Shown: piece by piece, positions 1 through 8,335 of the stretch
Layout of the letters: each line of letters opens with the position of its first letter
Numbering within the stretch: the first letter of the stretch is position 1
Assembly: GCA_023266575.1 (NCBI GenBank)
Contig: JAHFPV010000005.1
Span: 124,001-188,000, forward strand
Reading direction: 5' to 3'
DNA length: 64,000 nt
Source: Sphingobium sp.
Lineage (GTDB): Bacteria > Pseudomonadota > Alphaproteobacteria > Sphingomonadales > Sphingomonadaceae
Program-made: the position numbers and the translations under genes
Notes under the pieces: model-generated
Told to the model about the DNA's origin: nothing
What the model saw: only the letters and a program-made list of their open reading frames with translations
Databases searched by the model: none

Positions 1-1086
1 AAAGGGATCGAACAGGCAGTCCGGGCCGCGCACCACGACCGGGGCACGCTCCGCCGCCGTGCTGAGCGTCGGGTTCGCCATGACGCCCATGAACTGGTAA
101 AGCGGCATGAGCAGAACAAGCACCAGCGCATACCCGATCATAATGGGTTTGCGGCGACCGATACGATCGGACAAATGTCCGAAATAGATCATCGACGCCA
201 CCCCGGCCAGGGCGCTGACCCCGACCAATAGCTGCGCCATACCCTGCGTGACATGCAATCCGCTTTGCAGAAAGCTGAGCGCCTGGAACATGACTGTATA
301 GGCGATCACTGTGAACCCGGCAGCGACACCGATCATCGCGACCAGCATCCGTTTCTTGTTGCCCGGATAGGTGAAGGCTTCCTTGATCGGATTTTTCGAC
401 TGGGTGCCTGCCTTCTTCATCGCGGTGAATACCGGACTTTCGCGCAGCATCAGCCGCATCCACAGCGATATGCCGAGCAGGGCAAGCGAGAAAAGAAAGG
501 GCAGCCGCCAGCCCCAATCGGCCCAGATTTCCGGCCCGACCAGCCATTGCGTGCCGACCACGACGATCAGCGAGAGGATGAAGCCGCCGATCACCCCGGC
601 CTGAATGAAGCTGGTATAAAAACCGCGCCGTCCCGGCGGCGCATGTTCGGCGACATAGATGGCCGCCCCGCCATATTCGCCGCCCAGCGCCAGCCCCTGC
701 GCGATCCGCAGCGTGATCAGAATGATGGGCGCGGCAATGCCGATGCTGACGGCGGAAGGGGTGAGGCCAACCCCAGCCGTCGCGACGCCCATCAGGATGA
801 TCGTGGCCAGGAAGGTATATTTGCGCCCCAGCCGGTCGCCCAGATAGCCGAACAAGGCCGCGCCGATCGGACGGAAGGCAAAGCCGATCGCGAAACCCGC
901 CAGCGTGTAGAGCAGTTCGACGGTAGGATTGTCGGTCGGGAAGAAGGTCCGCCCGATGATCGGTGCGAGGACGCCATAGATGTAGAAATCATACCATTCG
1001 AACACGGTGCCGAGCGCTGAGGCGGTGATGACCAGCCGGTCGCGCCTGACGTCCATCACATAGTCGCTGCCGACCGCTCCGCTCAT
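1..1086 (-). CDS. MFS transporter, metabolite:H+ symporter type (3' end cut by window edge)
   Basis: An inner-membrane secondary transporter, probably a proton symporter for a small organic acid or similar metabolite; the substrate cannot be read from the sequence. The frame is open from an ATG at 1086 to the left edge (362 codons, no stop), so the C-terminus is missing. The N-terminus reads MSGAVGSDYVMDVRR, then a first membrane helix with EWYDFYIYG. The loop motif GYLGDRLGRK is the classic MFS loop 2-3 signature, and GGEYGGAAIYVAEHAP is typical of the MHS subfamily (ProP, KgtP, ShiA). A second GHLSDRIGRRK motif lies after the central loop. A perfect palindrome about 50 bp upstream may be its operator. 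The family call is secure; the substrate is unknown. Confidence 0.85.
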   Translation of the reverse strand, partial: MSGAVGSDYVMDVRRDRLVITASALGTVFEWYDFYIYGVLAPIIGRTFFPTDNPTVELLYTLAGFAIGFAFRPIGAALFGYLGDRLGRKYTFLATIILMGVATAGVGLTPSAVSIGIAAPIILITLRIAQGLALGGEYGGAAIYVAEHAPPGRRGFYTSFIQAGVIGGFILSLIVVVGTQWLVGPEIWADWGWRLPFLFSLALLGISLWMRLMLRESPVFTAMKKAGTQSKNPIKEAFTYPGNKKRMLVAMIGVAAGFTVIAYTVMFQALSFLQSGLHVTQGMAQLLVGVSALAGVASMIYFGHLSDRIGRRKPIMIGYALVLVLLMPLYQFMGVMANPTLSTAAERAPVVVRGPDCLFDPF

Positions 1087-1134
1087 CCCCTGCCCCCTTA
1101 ACTTCGCACTTTTCCCGGTAATTGTGAAATTGCG

Positions 1135-1150
1135 TTACCCCACGGGGTAA
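1135..1150. promoter_or_regulatory. Palindromic operator candidate upstream of the MFS gene
   Basis: TTACCCC-AC-GGGGTAA is a perfect inverted repeat with a 2-bp centre, lying 49 bp before the MFS start codon. Its length and position suit a dimeric repressor or activator site. No regulator gene is adjacent, so the binding protein is unknown. Confidence 0.35.
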
Positions 1151-1251
1151 TTAAATTTCCAACACCGCTTTGCGCAACCGCCACTGTCGGCGCGCGGAAC
1201 AGGGGCCGATATCGCATGAAGCGGGGGCAATAGGACAGGCTAAAAAAGGCC

Positions 1252-1941
1252 TCAGCGGCGCAGTTGCAGCGTGACCAGCAGGACATGGTCGACATCATCG
1301 GCCCGACCGCGATTTTTGACATATTGGTTGAGATAGCCGACCTCCACGGTCGACTTGCCCGCCACCGGCACTTCCAGCCCGGCAAAGCTGCGCAGCCGGT
1401 CAAACCCTTCACGCGCGCCCCAGTCGGTATCGTTCAGCGCCACGAACCCTTCCGCATAGGTCAGCGCCGACACGCCGCCCGGCTTGCCGGTCAGCGGCAC
1501 CGCCAGCCGCAACCATTGCCGCAGCCGCCAGCCCATATCGTCGCCGCTCGACACCCAGCGTTGCTCGATCCGCGTGCGCGAGGAGAGCGGTCCGCCAGCC
1601 AACTTGCCCAGCGACCAGTTGATCTGCTGGAAGCTGCGATGCTCGCGCGTATCCCCGCCACCGGACCGCGGCGTGCGGACATAGGCATAGCCCTGAAAGA
1701 CGGTCAGCCGGTCGGACAGTTTGACGCCGATCGCGGGCCTCAGCAGCATCTGGTCCAGCCCGTCCATGTCCCTGCCAAAGCGCGACTGCACCTCGGCAAA
1801 ATAGACGATGTCGCCGGAGATCGGCCCCTGCGCGATGGTCTGCAGCCAATATTGCTCATCTTCGGCACCGTGCGCCGGCAGCGCTATCATGGCCGTGAAG
1901 AGGGCGGAAAGGCGGAGGATCGTCTGTCGCAGGCTGCTCAT
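1252..1941 (-). CDS. DUF2490 family protein, predicted exported
   Basis: A protein of about 229 residues beginning MSSLRQTILRLSALFTAMIALPAHGAEDEQ, which gives a short basic N-region, a hydrophobic core and an AHG-A cleavage site, so it is predicted to be exported to the periplasm or outer membrane. The rest has alternating beta-strand character (EVQSRFGRDMDG, RTRIEQRW, RLRQWLRLAVPL) typical of DUF2490, whose members are predicted outer-membrane beta-barrel-like proteins of unknown function. The ATG at 1941 was preferred over the in-frame ATG at 2001 because only the former puts the signal peptide at the N-terminus. The next gene upstream (pccA) is separated from it by a terminator, so it is probably transcribed alone. 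Confidence 0.7.
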   Translation of the reverse strand: MSSLRQTILRLSALFTAMIALPAHGAEDEQYWLQTIAQGPISGDIVYFAEVQSRFGRDMDGLDQMLLRPAIGVKLSDRLTVFQGYAYVRTPRSGGGDTREHRSFQQINWSLGKLAGGPLSSRTRIEQRWVSSGDDMGWRLRQWLRLAVPLTGKPGGVSALTYAEGFVALNDTDWGAREGFDRLRSFAGLEVPVAGKSTVEVGYLNQYVKNRGRADDVDHVLLVTLQLRR

Positions 1942-2000
1942 GCCGCGGCTGCTAGGGGAAAGGCCGGGACCGGGGCAAGGCGCGACAGCCCAGCGAAACA

Positions 2001-2042
2001 TTAAATAACAAAGGGCCGCCCTGCCTCAGCGGAGCGGCCCTT
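2001..2042 (-). terminator. Intrinsic terminator of the propionate operon (after pccA)
   Basis: A 9-bp perfect stem (AAGGGCCGC at 2011-2019 paired with GCGGCCCTT at 2034-2042). Read on the minus strand it is followed by TTTGTTATTT. It lies 22 bp past the pccA stop codon, so it ends the pccB-to-pccA transcript before the DUF2490 gene. Confidence 0.8.
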
Positions 2043-2064
2043 GTTCCTGCGACACAGCTCGCGC

Positions 2065-4065
2065 TTATTCCATTTCGAGAATGACCGCATCCACGGCCAG
2101 GCTGTCGCCCTGCGCCGCCGACACGCTCTTGACCACGCCTGCCTTTTGCGCGCGGAGGATATTTTCCATCTTCATCGCCTCGATCACGGCGAGCGGCTGC
2201 CCGGCCTCAACCTTGTCGCCCTCGCCAACATGCAGCGCAACCAGCAGGCCCGGCATCGGACAGATCAGGAAGCGCGACAGATCTGGCGGGATTTTTTCGA
2301 TCATGTGCGCAGCATAGGGTGCAGCATGGGCGGGCAGGATGCGCAGCTTGTGACTGGCCCCGTGGCAGGTCAGGACAAAACCCGACCGCACCGGCGCGAT
2401 GCGGACGGCGAGTTGCTCGTCGCCAAATTCCGCCTCGATCAGGCGATCGCCCGGCGTATATTCCAGCGCCATGTCGAGCGCTTGCCCATCGACGGTCACT
2501 TCGTCCCCGTCGATTTCGACGTCATGGATCGCGTCCCCAATCTTGACCTGCCAGCCGGTCGGCGGGGGCAGGCGCTTGCCCAGCTGTCCGTCGATCCGAC
2601 GCGCGCGGTCGGCCTGCGCCATCGCGGCGAAAGCACCGATGGCGGACAGTCGCACCAGCAATTCGGCCGACGCAGGCGCACCCTGAAAGCCGTCGGGATA
2701 TTCCTCGGCGATGAAGCCGGTGGTGATGTTGCCCGACCGGAACCGCTCATGCTGCATCAGCGCGGAGACAAAATCGATATTGTGGCCCGGCCCCTCAATC
2801 TCGAACTTGTCGAGCGCCTCGATCTGCTTGTCGATCGCTTCCAGCCGCGTCGGCGCCCAGGTGATCAGCTTGGCGATCATGGGATCGTAGAACATGGAGA
2901 CTTCGCCGCCCTCCTCCACGCCATCATCGACGCGGATCAGCGCGCCGCTTTCATCCGCGCCGGTTTCGGGCGGATTGTAGCGGACCAGGCGACCAGTGGA
3001 CGGCAGGAAGCCGCGATAGGGATCTTCGGCATAGACGCGGTTCTCGATCGACCAGCCGTTGATCTTGACGTCAGCCTGCGTGAAGGCCAGCGCCTCGCCA
3101 TTGGCGACGCGGATCATCTGTTCGACCAGATCGACGCCGGTGATTTCCTCGGTGACGGGATGTTCGACCTGGAGCCGGGTGTTCATTTCCAGGAAGTAGA
3201 AACCGTCGCCGGTCTTGTCCTCGCCCGACACGATCAGTTCGACCGTGCCAGCGCTGAAATAGCCGACCGCGCGGGCCAGGGCGACGCACTGCTCGCCCAT
3301 CTTCTTGCGCATTTCAGGGGATACGAAGGGCGACGGCGCTTCCTCGACCACCTTCTGGTGACGGCGCTGGATCGAACATTCGCGTTCGTTCAGGTAAACG
3401 ATATTGCCGTGCTGGTCGCCCAGCACCTGAATTTCGATATGGCGCGGGCTTTCGATGAATTTTTCGATGAACACACGGTCGTCGCCGAAGCTGGCGAGGC
3501 CTTCGCGCTTTGTCGCTTCGAACCCTTCGCGGACATCCTGTTCGGAATAGGCAAGGCGCATCCCCTTGCCGCCGCCGCCAGCGGACGCCTTCATCATCAC
3601 CGGATAGCCGATCTCGTTGGAGATTTTGACGGCATGTTCGGTGTCATCGATGACGCCGACGAAGCCGGGGACGACATTGACGCCCGCTTCCAGCGCCAGC
3701 TTCTTGGACTCGATCTTGTCGCCCATAGCCGCGATGGCGTTTGCGGGCGGCCCGACGAAGATGATGCCCTCCGCGTCCAGCGCCTTGCGGAAACTCTCCC
3801 GCTCCGACAGGAAGCCATAGCCCGGATGCACCGCATCCGCGCCGGTCTGCTTGCAGGCCGCGATGATCTTGTCGGCGATCAGATAGGATTGAGCGGCGGG
3901 CGACGGGCCGATATGCACGGCCTCGTCGGCCATCAACACATGCGGCGCGCGCGCATCGGCATCGGAATAGACCGCGACGGTCTTGATGCCCATCTTCTTG
4001 GCCGTGCGCATGACACGACACGCAATTTCGCCACGGTTCGCGATCAGGATCTTGGTGATTGCCAT
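2065..4065 (-). CDS. pccA: Propionyl-CoA carboxylase alpha subunit (biotin carboxylase + biotin carrier)
   Basis: The biotin-dependent half of propionyl-CoA carboxylase, which makes methylmalonyl-CoA with PccB in the cytoplasm. The 666-residue chain opens with the biotin carboxylase domain (KILIANRGEIACRVMRTAKK near the start, the glycine-rich ATP loop KASAGGGGKGMR, the EMNTRLQVEHPVTE catalytic stretch) over about residues 1-450, followed by a BT-type linker region. The biotinyl domain closes it with EAMKM; the lysine to be biotinylated is about K632. Length and domain order match PccA and argue against MccA or AccC. It is the last gene of the pccB-mce-mutase-bioB-pccA run and is followed by a terminator. 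Having bioB directly upstream suits its need for biotin. Confidence 0.95.
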   Translation of the reverse strand: MAITKILIANRGEIACRVMRTAKKMGIKTVAVYSDADARAPHVLMADEAVHIGPSPAAQSYLIADKIIAACKQTGADAVHPGYGFLSERESFRKALDAEGIIFVGPPANAIAAMGDKIESKKLALEAGVNVVPGFVGVIDDTEHAVKISNEIGYPVMMKASAGGGGKGMRLAYSEQDVREGFEATKREGLASFGDDRVFIEKFIESPRHIEIQVLGDQHGNIVYLNERECSIQRRHQKVVEEAPSPFVSPEMRKKMGEQCVALARAVGYFSAGTVELIVSGEDKTGDGFYFLEMNTRLQVEHPVTEEITGVDLVEQMIRVANGEALAFTQADVKINGWSIENRVYAEDPYRGFLPSTGRLVRYNPPETGADESGALIRVDDGVEEGGEVSMFYDPMIAKLITWAPTRLEAIDKQIEALDKFEIEGPGHNIDFVSALMQHERFRSGNITTGFIAEEYPDGFQGAPASAELLVRLSAIGAFAAMAQADRARRIDGQLGKRLPPPTGWQVKIGDAIHDVEIDGDEVTVDGQALDMALEYTPGDRLIEAEFGDEQLAVRIAPVRSGFVLTCHGASHKLRILPAHAAPYAAHMIEKIPPDLSRFLICPMPGLLVALHVGEGDKVEAGQPLAVIEAMKMENILRAQKAGVVKSVSAAQGDSLAVDAVILEME

Positions 4066-4098
4066 CTTCTATCCTTGCCCCAGTCCTATATCCAATTC

Positions 4099-4280
4099 GT
4101 CACCCCGGACTTGATCCGGGGTCCAGGGTGGCAGGCGTTGTGCTTGCCGCTCTGGATGCCGGATCAAGTCCGGCTTGACGGTCATTTCCTCTCACCCCGT
4201 TCGGGCTGAGCAAACAAATCAATCAGCGTGGTTTACGACGCCAGAAGAACAACTGGACCTCGGATCAAGTCCGGGGTGAC
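4099..4280. repeat. Palindromic repeat cluster between bioB and pccA (CCCCGGA/TCCGGGG family)
   Basis: Three related 28-bp arms: 4099-4126, 4154-4181 (inverted, diverged) and 4253-4280 (inverted). Each contains a small palindrome such as CCCCGGA-CTTGA-TCCGGGG at 4103-4121. A fragment of another repeat family (CCGTTCGGGCTGAGC) lies near 4198. Nothing here looks coding. The arms would fold into hairpins in the operon mRNA. Confidence 0.8.
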
Positions 4281-4297
4281 GAAGGTTGGAGTGAAAT

Positions 4298-5305
4298 TCA
4301 CTCCGCCGCCTCCATCGCAACCTTCACCTCGGCCTGCATAGGCACCACGCCCAGCTTCGCGAATAGCGCCGCATCCGCATTGTCGCCCGCATTGGCGGTG
4401 GTCAGCAGCTTGTCGCCGGTGAAGATGCTGTTCGCCCCCGCCATGAAGCAGAGCGCCTGGCACGCATCCGACATGCTCTCACGCCCAGCCGACAATCGCA
4501 CCATGCTCTCCGGCATCACGATCCGCGCCACCGCGACAGTTCGCACAAACTCGATCTCGTCGATCTTCGCCAGCGGCGTGTCGGCCAGCATATTGCCCAG
4601 CACCGTGCCCTTGACCGGCACCAGCGCGTTGATCGGCACGCTTTGCGGATGGGTCGGCAGCACGGCCAGCGCGTGCAGGAAGCCAACGCGGTCCTCGCGC
4701 GTCTCGCCCATGCCGACAATGCCGCCGGAGCAGACATTGATCCCCGAATTACGCACATTCTCCAGCGTTTCCAGCCGGTCGTCGAACGTCCGGGTAGTAA
4801 TCACCTTCTCATAATGTTCGGGCGAGGTGTCGATATTGTGGTTGTAATAATCCAGGCCCGCATCGGCCAGAACCTTGGCCTGCCCTTCGCTCAGCATCCC
4901 CAGCGTCATGCAGGTTTCCATGCCCATCTGGCGCACGCCCTTCACCATCTGGACGATGGCGGGCATGTCCCGCTCTTTGGGGTTGCGCCAGGCCGCGCCC
5001 ATGCAGAAGCGCGAGCTGCCCGCATCTTTCGCCTGCGCCGCCGCCTGCATCACGGCCTGCACGCTCATCAGTTTCTCGGCCTTGAGGCCGCTTTCCGCCG
5101 ACGCGGACTGGTTGCAATAGCCGCAATCTTCCGGGCAACCGCCGGTCTTGATCGACAGCAGGGTGGAAAGCTGCACCTCATTACGCGGGAAATTCGCGCG
5201 ATGGATCGACTGCGCCTCGAACAACAGGTCGTTGAAGGGAAGGTCGAACAGCGCGGCGATTTCGGCGCGGGTCCAGTCGGTGCGGGCGGTTGTCACGGCG
5301 TTCAT
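4298..5305 (-). CDS. bioB: Biotin synthase
   Basis: A radical-SAM enzyme that inserts sulfur into dethiobiotin to form biotin. The 335-residue protein carries the BioB signature [13 protein letters not shown]; the cluster-binding cysteines are C57, C61 and C64. [26 protein letters not shown] and SGGIVGMGE follow in family order. No other bio genes are nearby. Its place between the methylmalonyl-CoA mutase gene and pccA implies that biotin supply is co-expressed with a biotin enzyme. The start at 5305 (ATGAACGCC) is the only ATG that leaves the normal N-terminus; palindromic repeats fill the gap upstream. Confidence 0.95.
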   Translation of the reverse strand: MNAVTTARTDWTRAEIAALFDLPFNDLLFEAQSIHRANFPRNEVQLSTLLSIKTGGCPEDCGYCNQSASAESGLKAEKLMSVQAVMQAAAQAKDAGSSRFCMGAAWRNPKERDMPAIVQMVKGVRQMGMETCMTLGMLSEGQAKVLADAGLDYYNHNIDTSPEHYEKVITTRTFDDRLETLENVRNSGINVCSGGIVGMGETREDRVGFLHALAVLPTHPQSVPINALVPVKGTVLGNMLADTPLAKIDEIEFVRTVAVARIVMPESMVRLSAGRESMSDACQALCFMAGANSIFTGDKLLTTANAGDNADAALFAKLGVVPMQAEVKVAMEAAE

Positions 5306-5314
5306 TCCCCACCT

Positions 5315-5415
5315 CCGTTCGGGCTGAGCGAAGTCGAAGCCGTCTGCTGAGCGAAGCGAAGCGCAAAGCCTTCGACAGGCTCAGGCCGGCCCTTCGACAG
5401 GCTCAGGGCGAACGG
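5315..5415. repeat. Palindromic repeats between the mutase gene and bioB
   Basis: At least three units: 5315-5341 (CCGTTCGGGCTGAGCGAAG...), 5369-5388 (partial) and 5390-5415. The last is the same 26-bp sequence that borders the GIY-YIG element at 17117-17482. They fill almost the whole 124-bp gap inside the operon. Confidence 0.85.
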
Positions 5416-5429
5416 ATTTAAGATCATCA

Positions 5430-7583
5430 TTATGCGGCGTCCTCCAGCCCGGCGGGGGGCATGTTGTGGCCGAGGAGGCGCAGCACGTCGGCGGCGCATT
5501 CCACGACGTTGGAGCCTGGTCCATAAATGCCCTGGACGCCCGCGTCACGGAGGAAGTCATAATCCTGCGGCGGGATGACACCGCCCGCAATCACCTTGAT
5601 GTCGGTGCGGCCCGCTTTGCGCAGCTTGGCGATCAGGTCCGGGATCAGCGTCTTGTGGCCCGCCGCCAGCGACGACGCGCCTACGACATCGACGCCGCTT
5701 TCCAGCGCCAGCACCACGGTTTCGTCGGGCGTCTGGAACAGCGGTCCCGACACGACGTCGAAGCCCATGTCGCCGAACGCGGACGCTATGACGTTGGCGC
5801 CCCGGTCATGCCCATCCTGCCCCATCTTGGCTATGAGGAGTTTGGGTTTGCGACCGAGGCGCCGCTCGACGGCCTGCACGCCGTCGAGTACCTGTTGCCA
5901 GCGGCTGTCGCCCTCGTAGGGCGCGCTATAGACGCCTTTCACCGGCGTCGGCTGGGTTCCGTAGCGATCGAAGCTTTCTTCCATCGCCGAAGAGATTTCG
6001 CCCAGCGTCGCGCGGGCGCGGGCGGCCTCCACGGCGAGGGCGAGGAGGTTGTTGTCGAGGCTGGACGGCCTGGCTGCGCCGTCGCGCAGCGCTTGCAACG
6101 CCGCATCGCATTTTGCGCTGTCGCGTTCCGCCTTCACCCGGTTGATCCGGGCGATCTGGCCTTCGCGCACCTTGGCATTGTCGATGTCGAGCGTTTCGAG
6201 GAAATCCTCGCTCGCGAGCCGATATTTGTTCACGCCCACAATCACGTCGTCGCCGCGATCGACCCGCGCTTGCCGCGCCGCTGCCGCCGTCTCGATCATC
6301 GCCTTGGGCCAGCCAGCCGCAACGGCCTTCGCCATGCCGCCATCGGCCTGCACCTTCTCGATGATCGCCCAAGCTTCGTCGACCAGTTGCTGCGTCAGTG
6401 CCTCTACATAATAAGAGCCGCCCAGCGGATCGACCACCTTGGTCATGCCGGTTTCTTCCTGGATCACGATCTGCGTGTTGCGCGCGATCCGGGCGGAAAA
6501 ATCGGTGGGCAGCGCGATGGCTTCGTCCAGCGCATTGGTGTGGAGCGACTGCGTCCCGCCCAGCATCGCGGCCATCGCCTCGATCGTGGTGCGCATGACG
6601 TTGTTATAGGGGTCTTGCTCGGTCAGCGACACGCCCGACGTCTGGCAATGGGTGCGCAGCATCTTGCTGCGCTCGTCCTTCGCGCCCAGTTGCGTCATGG
6701 CGCGATGCCACAATACGCGCGCCGCGCGCAGCTTGGCGATTTCCATGAAGAAGTTCATGCCGATCGCGAAGAAGAAGCTCAGACGGCCTGCGAACTTGTC
6801 GATGTCCAAGCCCGACGCCACGCCATATTTCACATATTCCATGCCGTCGGCGATGGTGAAGGCCAGCTCCTGCACCTGCGTCGCGCCCGCTTCCTGCATA
6901 TGATAGCCGGAAATGGAGATGCTGTTGAACTTGGGCATCTCGCGCGACGTATAGCCGAAAATGTCGCTGATGATCCGCATGGAGGGTTCGGGCGGGTAGA
7001 TATAGGTGTTGCGGACCATGAACTCCTTGAGGATGTCGTTCTGGATGGTCCCGTCGAGCAATTTGCGATCGACCCCCTGCTCCTCGCCCGCGACGATGAA
7101 GAAGGCCAGGATCGGGATGACCGCGCCGTTCATGGTCATGCTGACCGACATCTGGTCGAGCGGGATGCCGTCGAACAGGATTTTCATATCCTCGATCGTG
7201 TCGATCGCCACGCCTGCCTTGCCGACGTCGCCGGTGACGCGCGGATGGTCGCTGTCATAGCCGCGATGGGTGGCGAGGTCGAAGGCGACCGACAGCCCCT
7301 TCTGCCCGGCGGCGAGGTTGCGGCGGTAAAAAGCGTTGGATTCCTCGGCGGTCGAAAAGCCCGCATATTGCCGAATGGTCCAGGGACGCCCGGCATACAT
7401 GGACGCGCGCACGCCGCGCGTGAACGGCGCGAAACCGGGCAGGCCGGGATCGACGGTCACGTCGTCGGCCGTGTAGAGCGGCTTGACCGCGATCCCTTCC
7501 GGGGTCGCCCAGGTCAAATCCTTGCCCTTCACTTCCTTGGCGGCAGCGGCGGCCCATTGGTCCAGCGTCGGCTTGTCGGTCAT
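5430..7583 (-). CDS. scpA: Methylmalonyl-CoA mutase (single-chain, B12-dependent)
   Basis: Interconverts (R)-methylmalonyl-CoA and succinyl-CoA using adenosylcobalamin. The 717-residue chain matches the full-length single-polypeptide form. The TIM-barrel domain comes first ([66 protein letters not shown]). The cobalamin-binding domain follows, with DGHDRG at residues 590-595; H592 is the lower axial ligand. The start ATG at 7583 follows AGGGTAGAAT. It is the central gene of the propionate operon; the epimerase lies upstream and bioB and pccA downstream. The mutase chaperone gene (meaB) is not in this window. An alternative symbol in use is mcm. Confidence 0.96.
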   Translation of the reverse strand: MTDKPTLDQWAAAAAKEVKGKDLTWATPEGIAVKPLYTADDVTVDPGLPGFAPFTRGVRASMYAGRPWTIRQYAGFSTAEESNAFYRRNLAAGQKGLSVAFDLATHRGYDSDHPRVTGDVGKAGVAIDTIEDMKILFDGIPLDQMSVSMTMNGAVIPILAFFIVAGEEQGVDRKLLDGTIQNDILKEFMVRNTYIYPPEPSMRIISDIFGYTSREMPKFNSISISGYHMQEAGATQVQELAFTIADGMEYVKYGVASGLDIDKFAGRLSFFFAIGMNFFMEIAKLRAARVLWHRAMTQLGAKDERSKMLRTHCQTSGVSLTEQDPYNNVMRTTIEAMAAMLGGTQSLHTNALDEAIALPTDFSARIARNTQIVIQEETGMTKVVDPLGGSYYVEALTQQLVDEAWAIIEKVQADGGMAKAVAAGWPKAMIETAAAARQARVDRGDDVIVGVNKYRLASEDFLETLDIDNAKVREGQIARINRVKAERDSAKCDAALQALRDGAARPSSLDNNLLALAVEAARARATLGEISSAMEESFDRYGTQPTPVKGVYSAPYEGDSRWQQVLDGVQAVERRLGRKPKLLIAKMGQDGHDRGANVIASAFGDMGFDVVSGPLFQTPDETVVLALESGVDVVGASSLAAGHKTLIPDLIAKLRKAGRTDIKVIAGGVIPPQDYDFLRDAGVQGIYGPGSNVVECAADVLRLLGHNMPPAGLEDAA

Positions 7584-7596
7584 ATTCTACCCTTAC

Positions 7597-7763
7597 TCCC
7601 TCTCCCCGGTGGGGAGAGGATACGCAGGCTTGGCAGCTTGTCTGCCTAGCCGAAGTTGGAGAGGGTGACCGACCCATCGGGCGTCGTACCCCCCTCTCCG
7701 TTGCGACTAAGGGTCTGCTACGCATCCCCCAAGTCTCGCGCCTCCCCCCCGTGGGGGGAGGGT
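7597..7763. repeat. Two palindromic repeats between mce and the mutase gene
   Basis: One unit spans about 7597-7668. It starts with CTCTCCCCGGTGGGGAGAG, continues with GATACGCAGGCTTGGC and ends GCCGAAGTTGGAGAGGG, a common sphingomonad repeat layout. A second, diverged unit spans about 7688-7763 and ends in CCTCCCCCC-GT-GGGGGGAGG. They occupy nearly all of the 187-bp gap; no reading frame here looks real. Confidence 0.8.
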
Positions 7764-7770
7764 TAAACCG

Positions 7771-8208
7771 TCAATGCGCCTCCTTCGGCGTCTCCATAAT
7801 CTCGGTCAGCACGCCATTCATATCCTTGGGATGCACGAAGAAGATCGGCGTGCCATGCGCCCCGATCCGCGGTTCGCCCAGCACCCGCGCGCCCTTCGCC
7901 TCGAACCAGGCCTTCGCCTCAAGAATGTCCTGCACTTCATAGCACATATGATGCTGCCCCCCGGCCGGGTTCTTGGCGATGAAGGCGGTGATCGGCGAGC
8001 TTTCATCGAACGGCTCGATCAGTTCGATCTGTGTCCCCACAGTCCCGTTTTCCCCTGGCGTATCGACAAAACACACCTTCACCCCCTGCGCGGGCAGGTC
8101 GAATGGTTCATGAATTTTCGTCGCGCCCATCACATCGCGATAATAAGCGATGCTCTTTTCCAGGCTGGGCGTGGCGACACCGATATGATTGAGACGGCCG
8201 AGTTTCAT
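7771..8208 (-). CDS. mce: Methylmalonyl-CoA epimerase
   Basis: A vicinal-oxygen-chelate (glyoxalase-fold) enzyme that converts (S)- to (R)-methylmalonyl-CoA, linking propionyl-CoA carboxylase to the mutase. The 145-residue chain starts MKLGRLNHIGVATPSLEKS and shows the metal ligands expected of the family: H8, H86 or H87 in GGQHHMCYEV, and E136 in GVLTEIME. KGARVLGEPRIGAHGTPIFFVHPKD is also characteristic, although glyoxalase I-like relatives share the fold. The ATG at 8208 is preferred to 8220 because family members begin at MKLGRLNH. Its place between pccB and the mutase gene makes the function firm. Confidence 0.93.
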   Translation of the reverse strand: MKLGRLNHIGVATPSLEKSIAYYRDVMGATKIHEPFDLPAQGVKVCFVDTPGENGTVGTQIELIEPFDESSPITAFIAKNPAGGQHHMCYEVQDILEAKAWFEAKGARVLGEPRIGAHGTPIFFVHPKDMNGVLTEIMETPKEAH

Positions 8209-8217
8209 GCTTCTTGT

Positions 8218-8331
8218 CACCCCTCCCGCTTGCGGGAGGGGACGGGGGAGGGCCTGTCCGATCCGGCAACGGATAGTCTGTCGAGAGGGACATGCCCTCC
8301 CCTAACCCCTCCCGCAAGCGGGAGGGGAACT
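8218..8331. repeat. Inverted pair of palindromic repeats between pccB and mce
   Basis: Left arm CCCCTCCCGC-TT-GCGGGAGGGG (about 8220-8241) and right arm CCCCTCCCGCAAGCGGGAGGGG (about 8307-8328) are each nearly perfect palindromes. They lie in inverted orientation around about 65 bp that itself contains GGGGGAGGGCC and GGCCCTCCCC-like segments. They fill the gap between two genes of one operon. Confidence 0.85.
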
Positions 8332-8335
8332 CTAG

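Noticed and set aside
2041-4209. 722-codon plus-strand frame opposite pccA
   Set aside because: It is antisense to an unmistakable pccA and has arginine-, histidine- and aspartate-rich composition without family motifs; a high-GC shadow frame.
5466-7649. 727-codon plus-strand frame opposite the mutase gene
   Set aside because: Antisense shadow of methylmalonyl-CoA mutase, no recognisable domain and an unlikely composition.
4099-8331. Repeat clusters considered as a CRISPR array
   Set aside because: Repeats are palindromes of different families with irregular spacing and no unique spacers of constant length; no cas genes.
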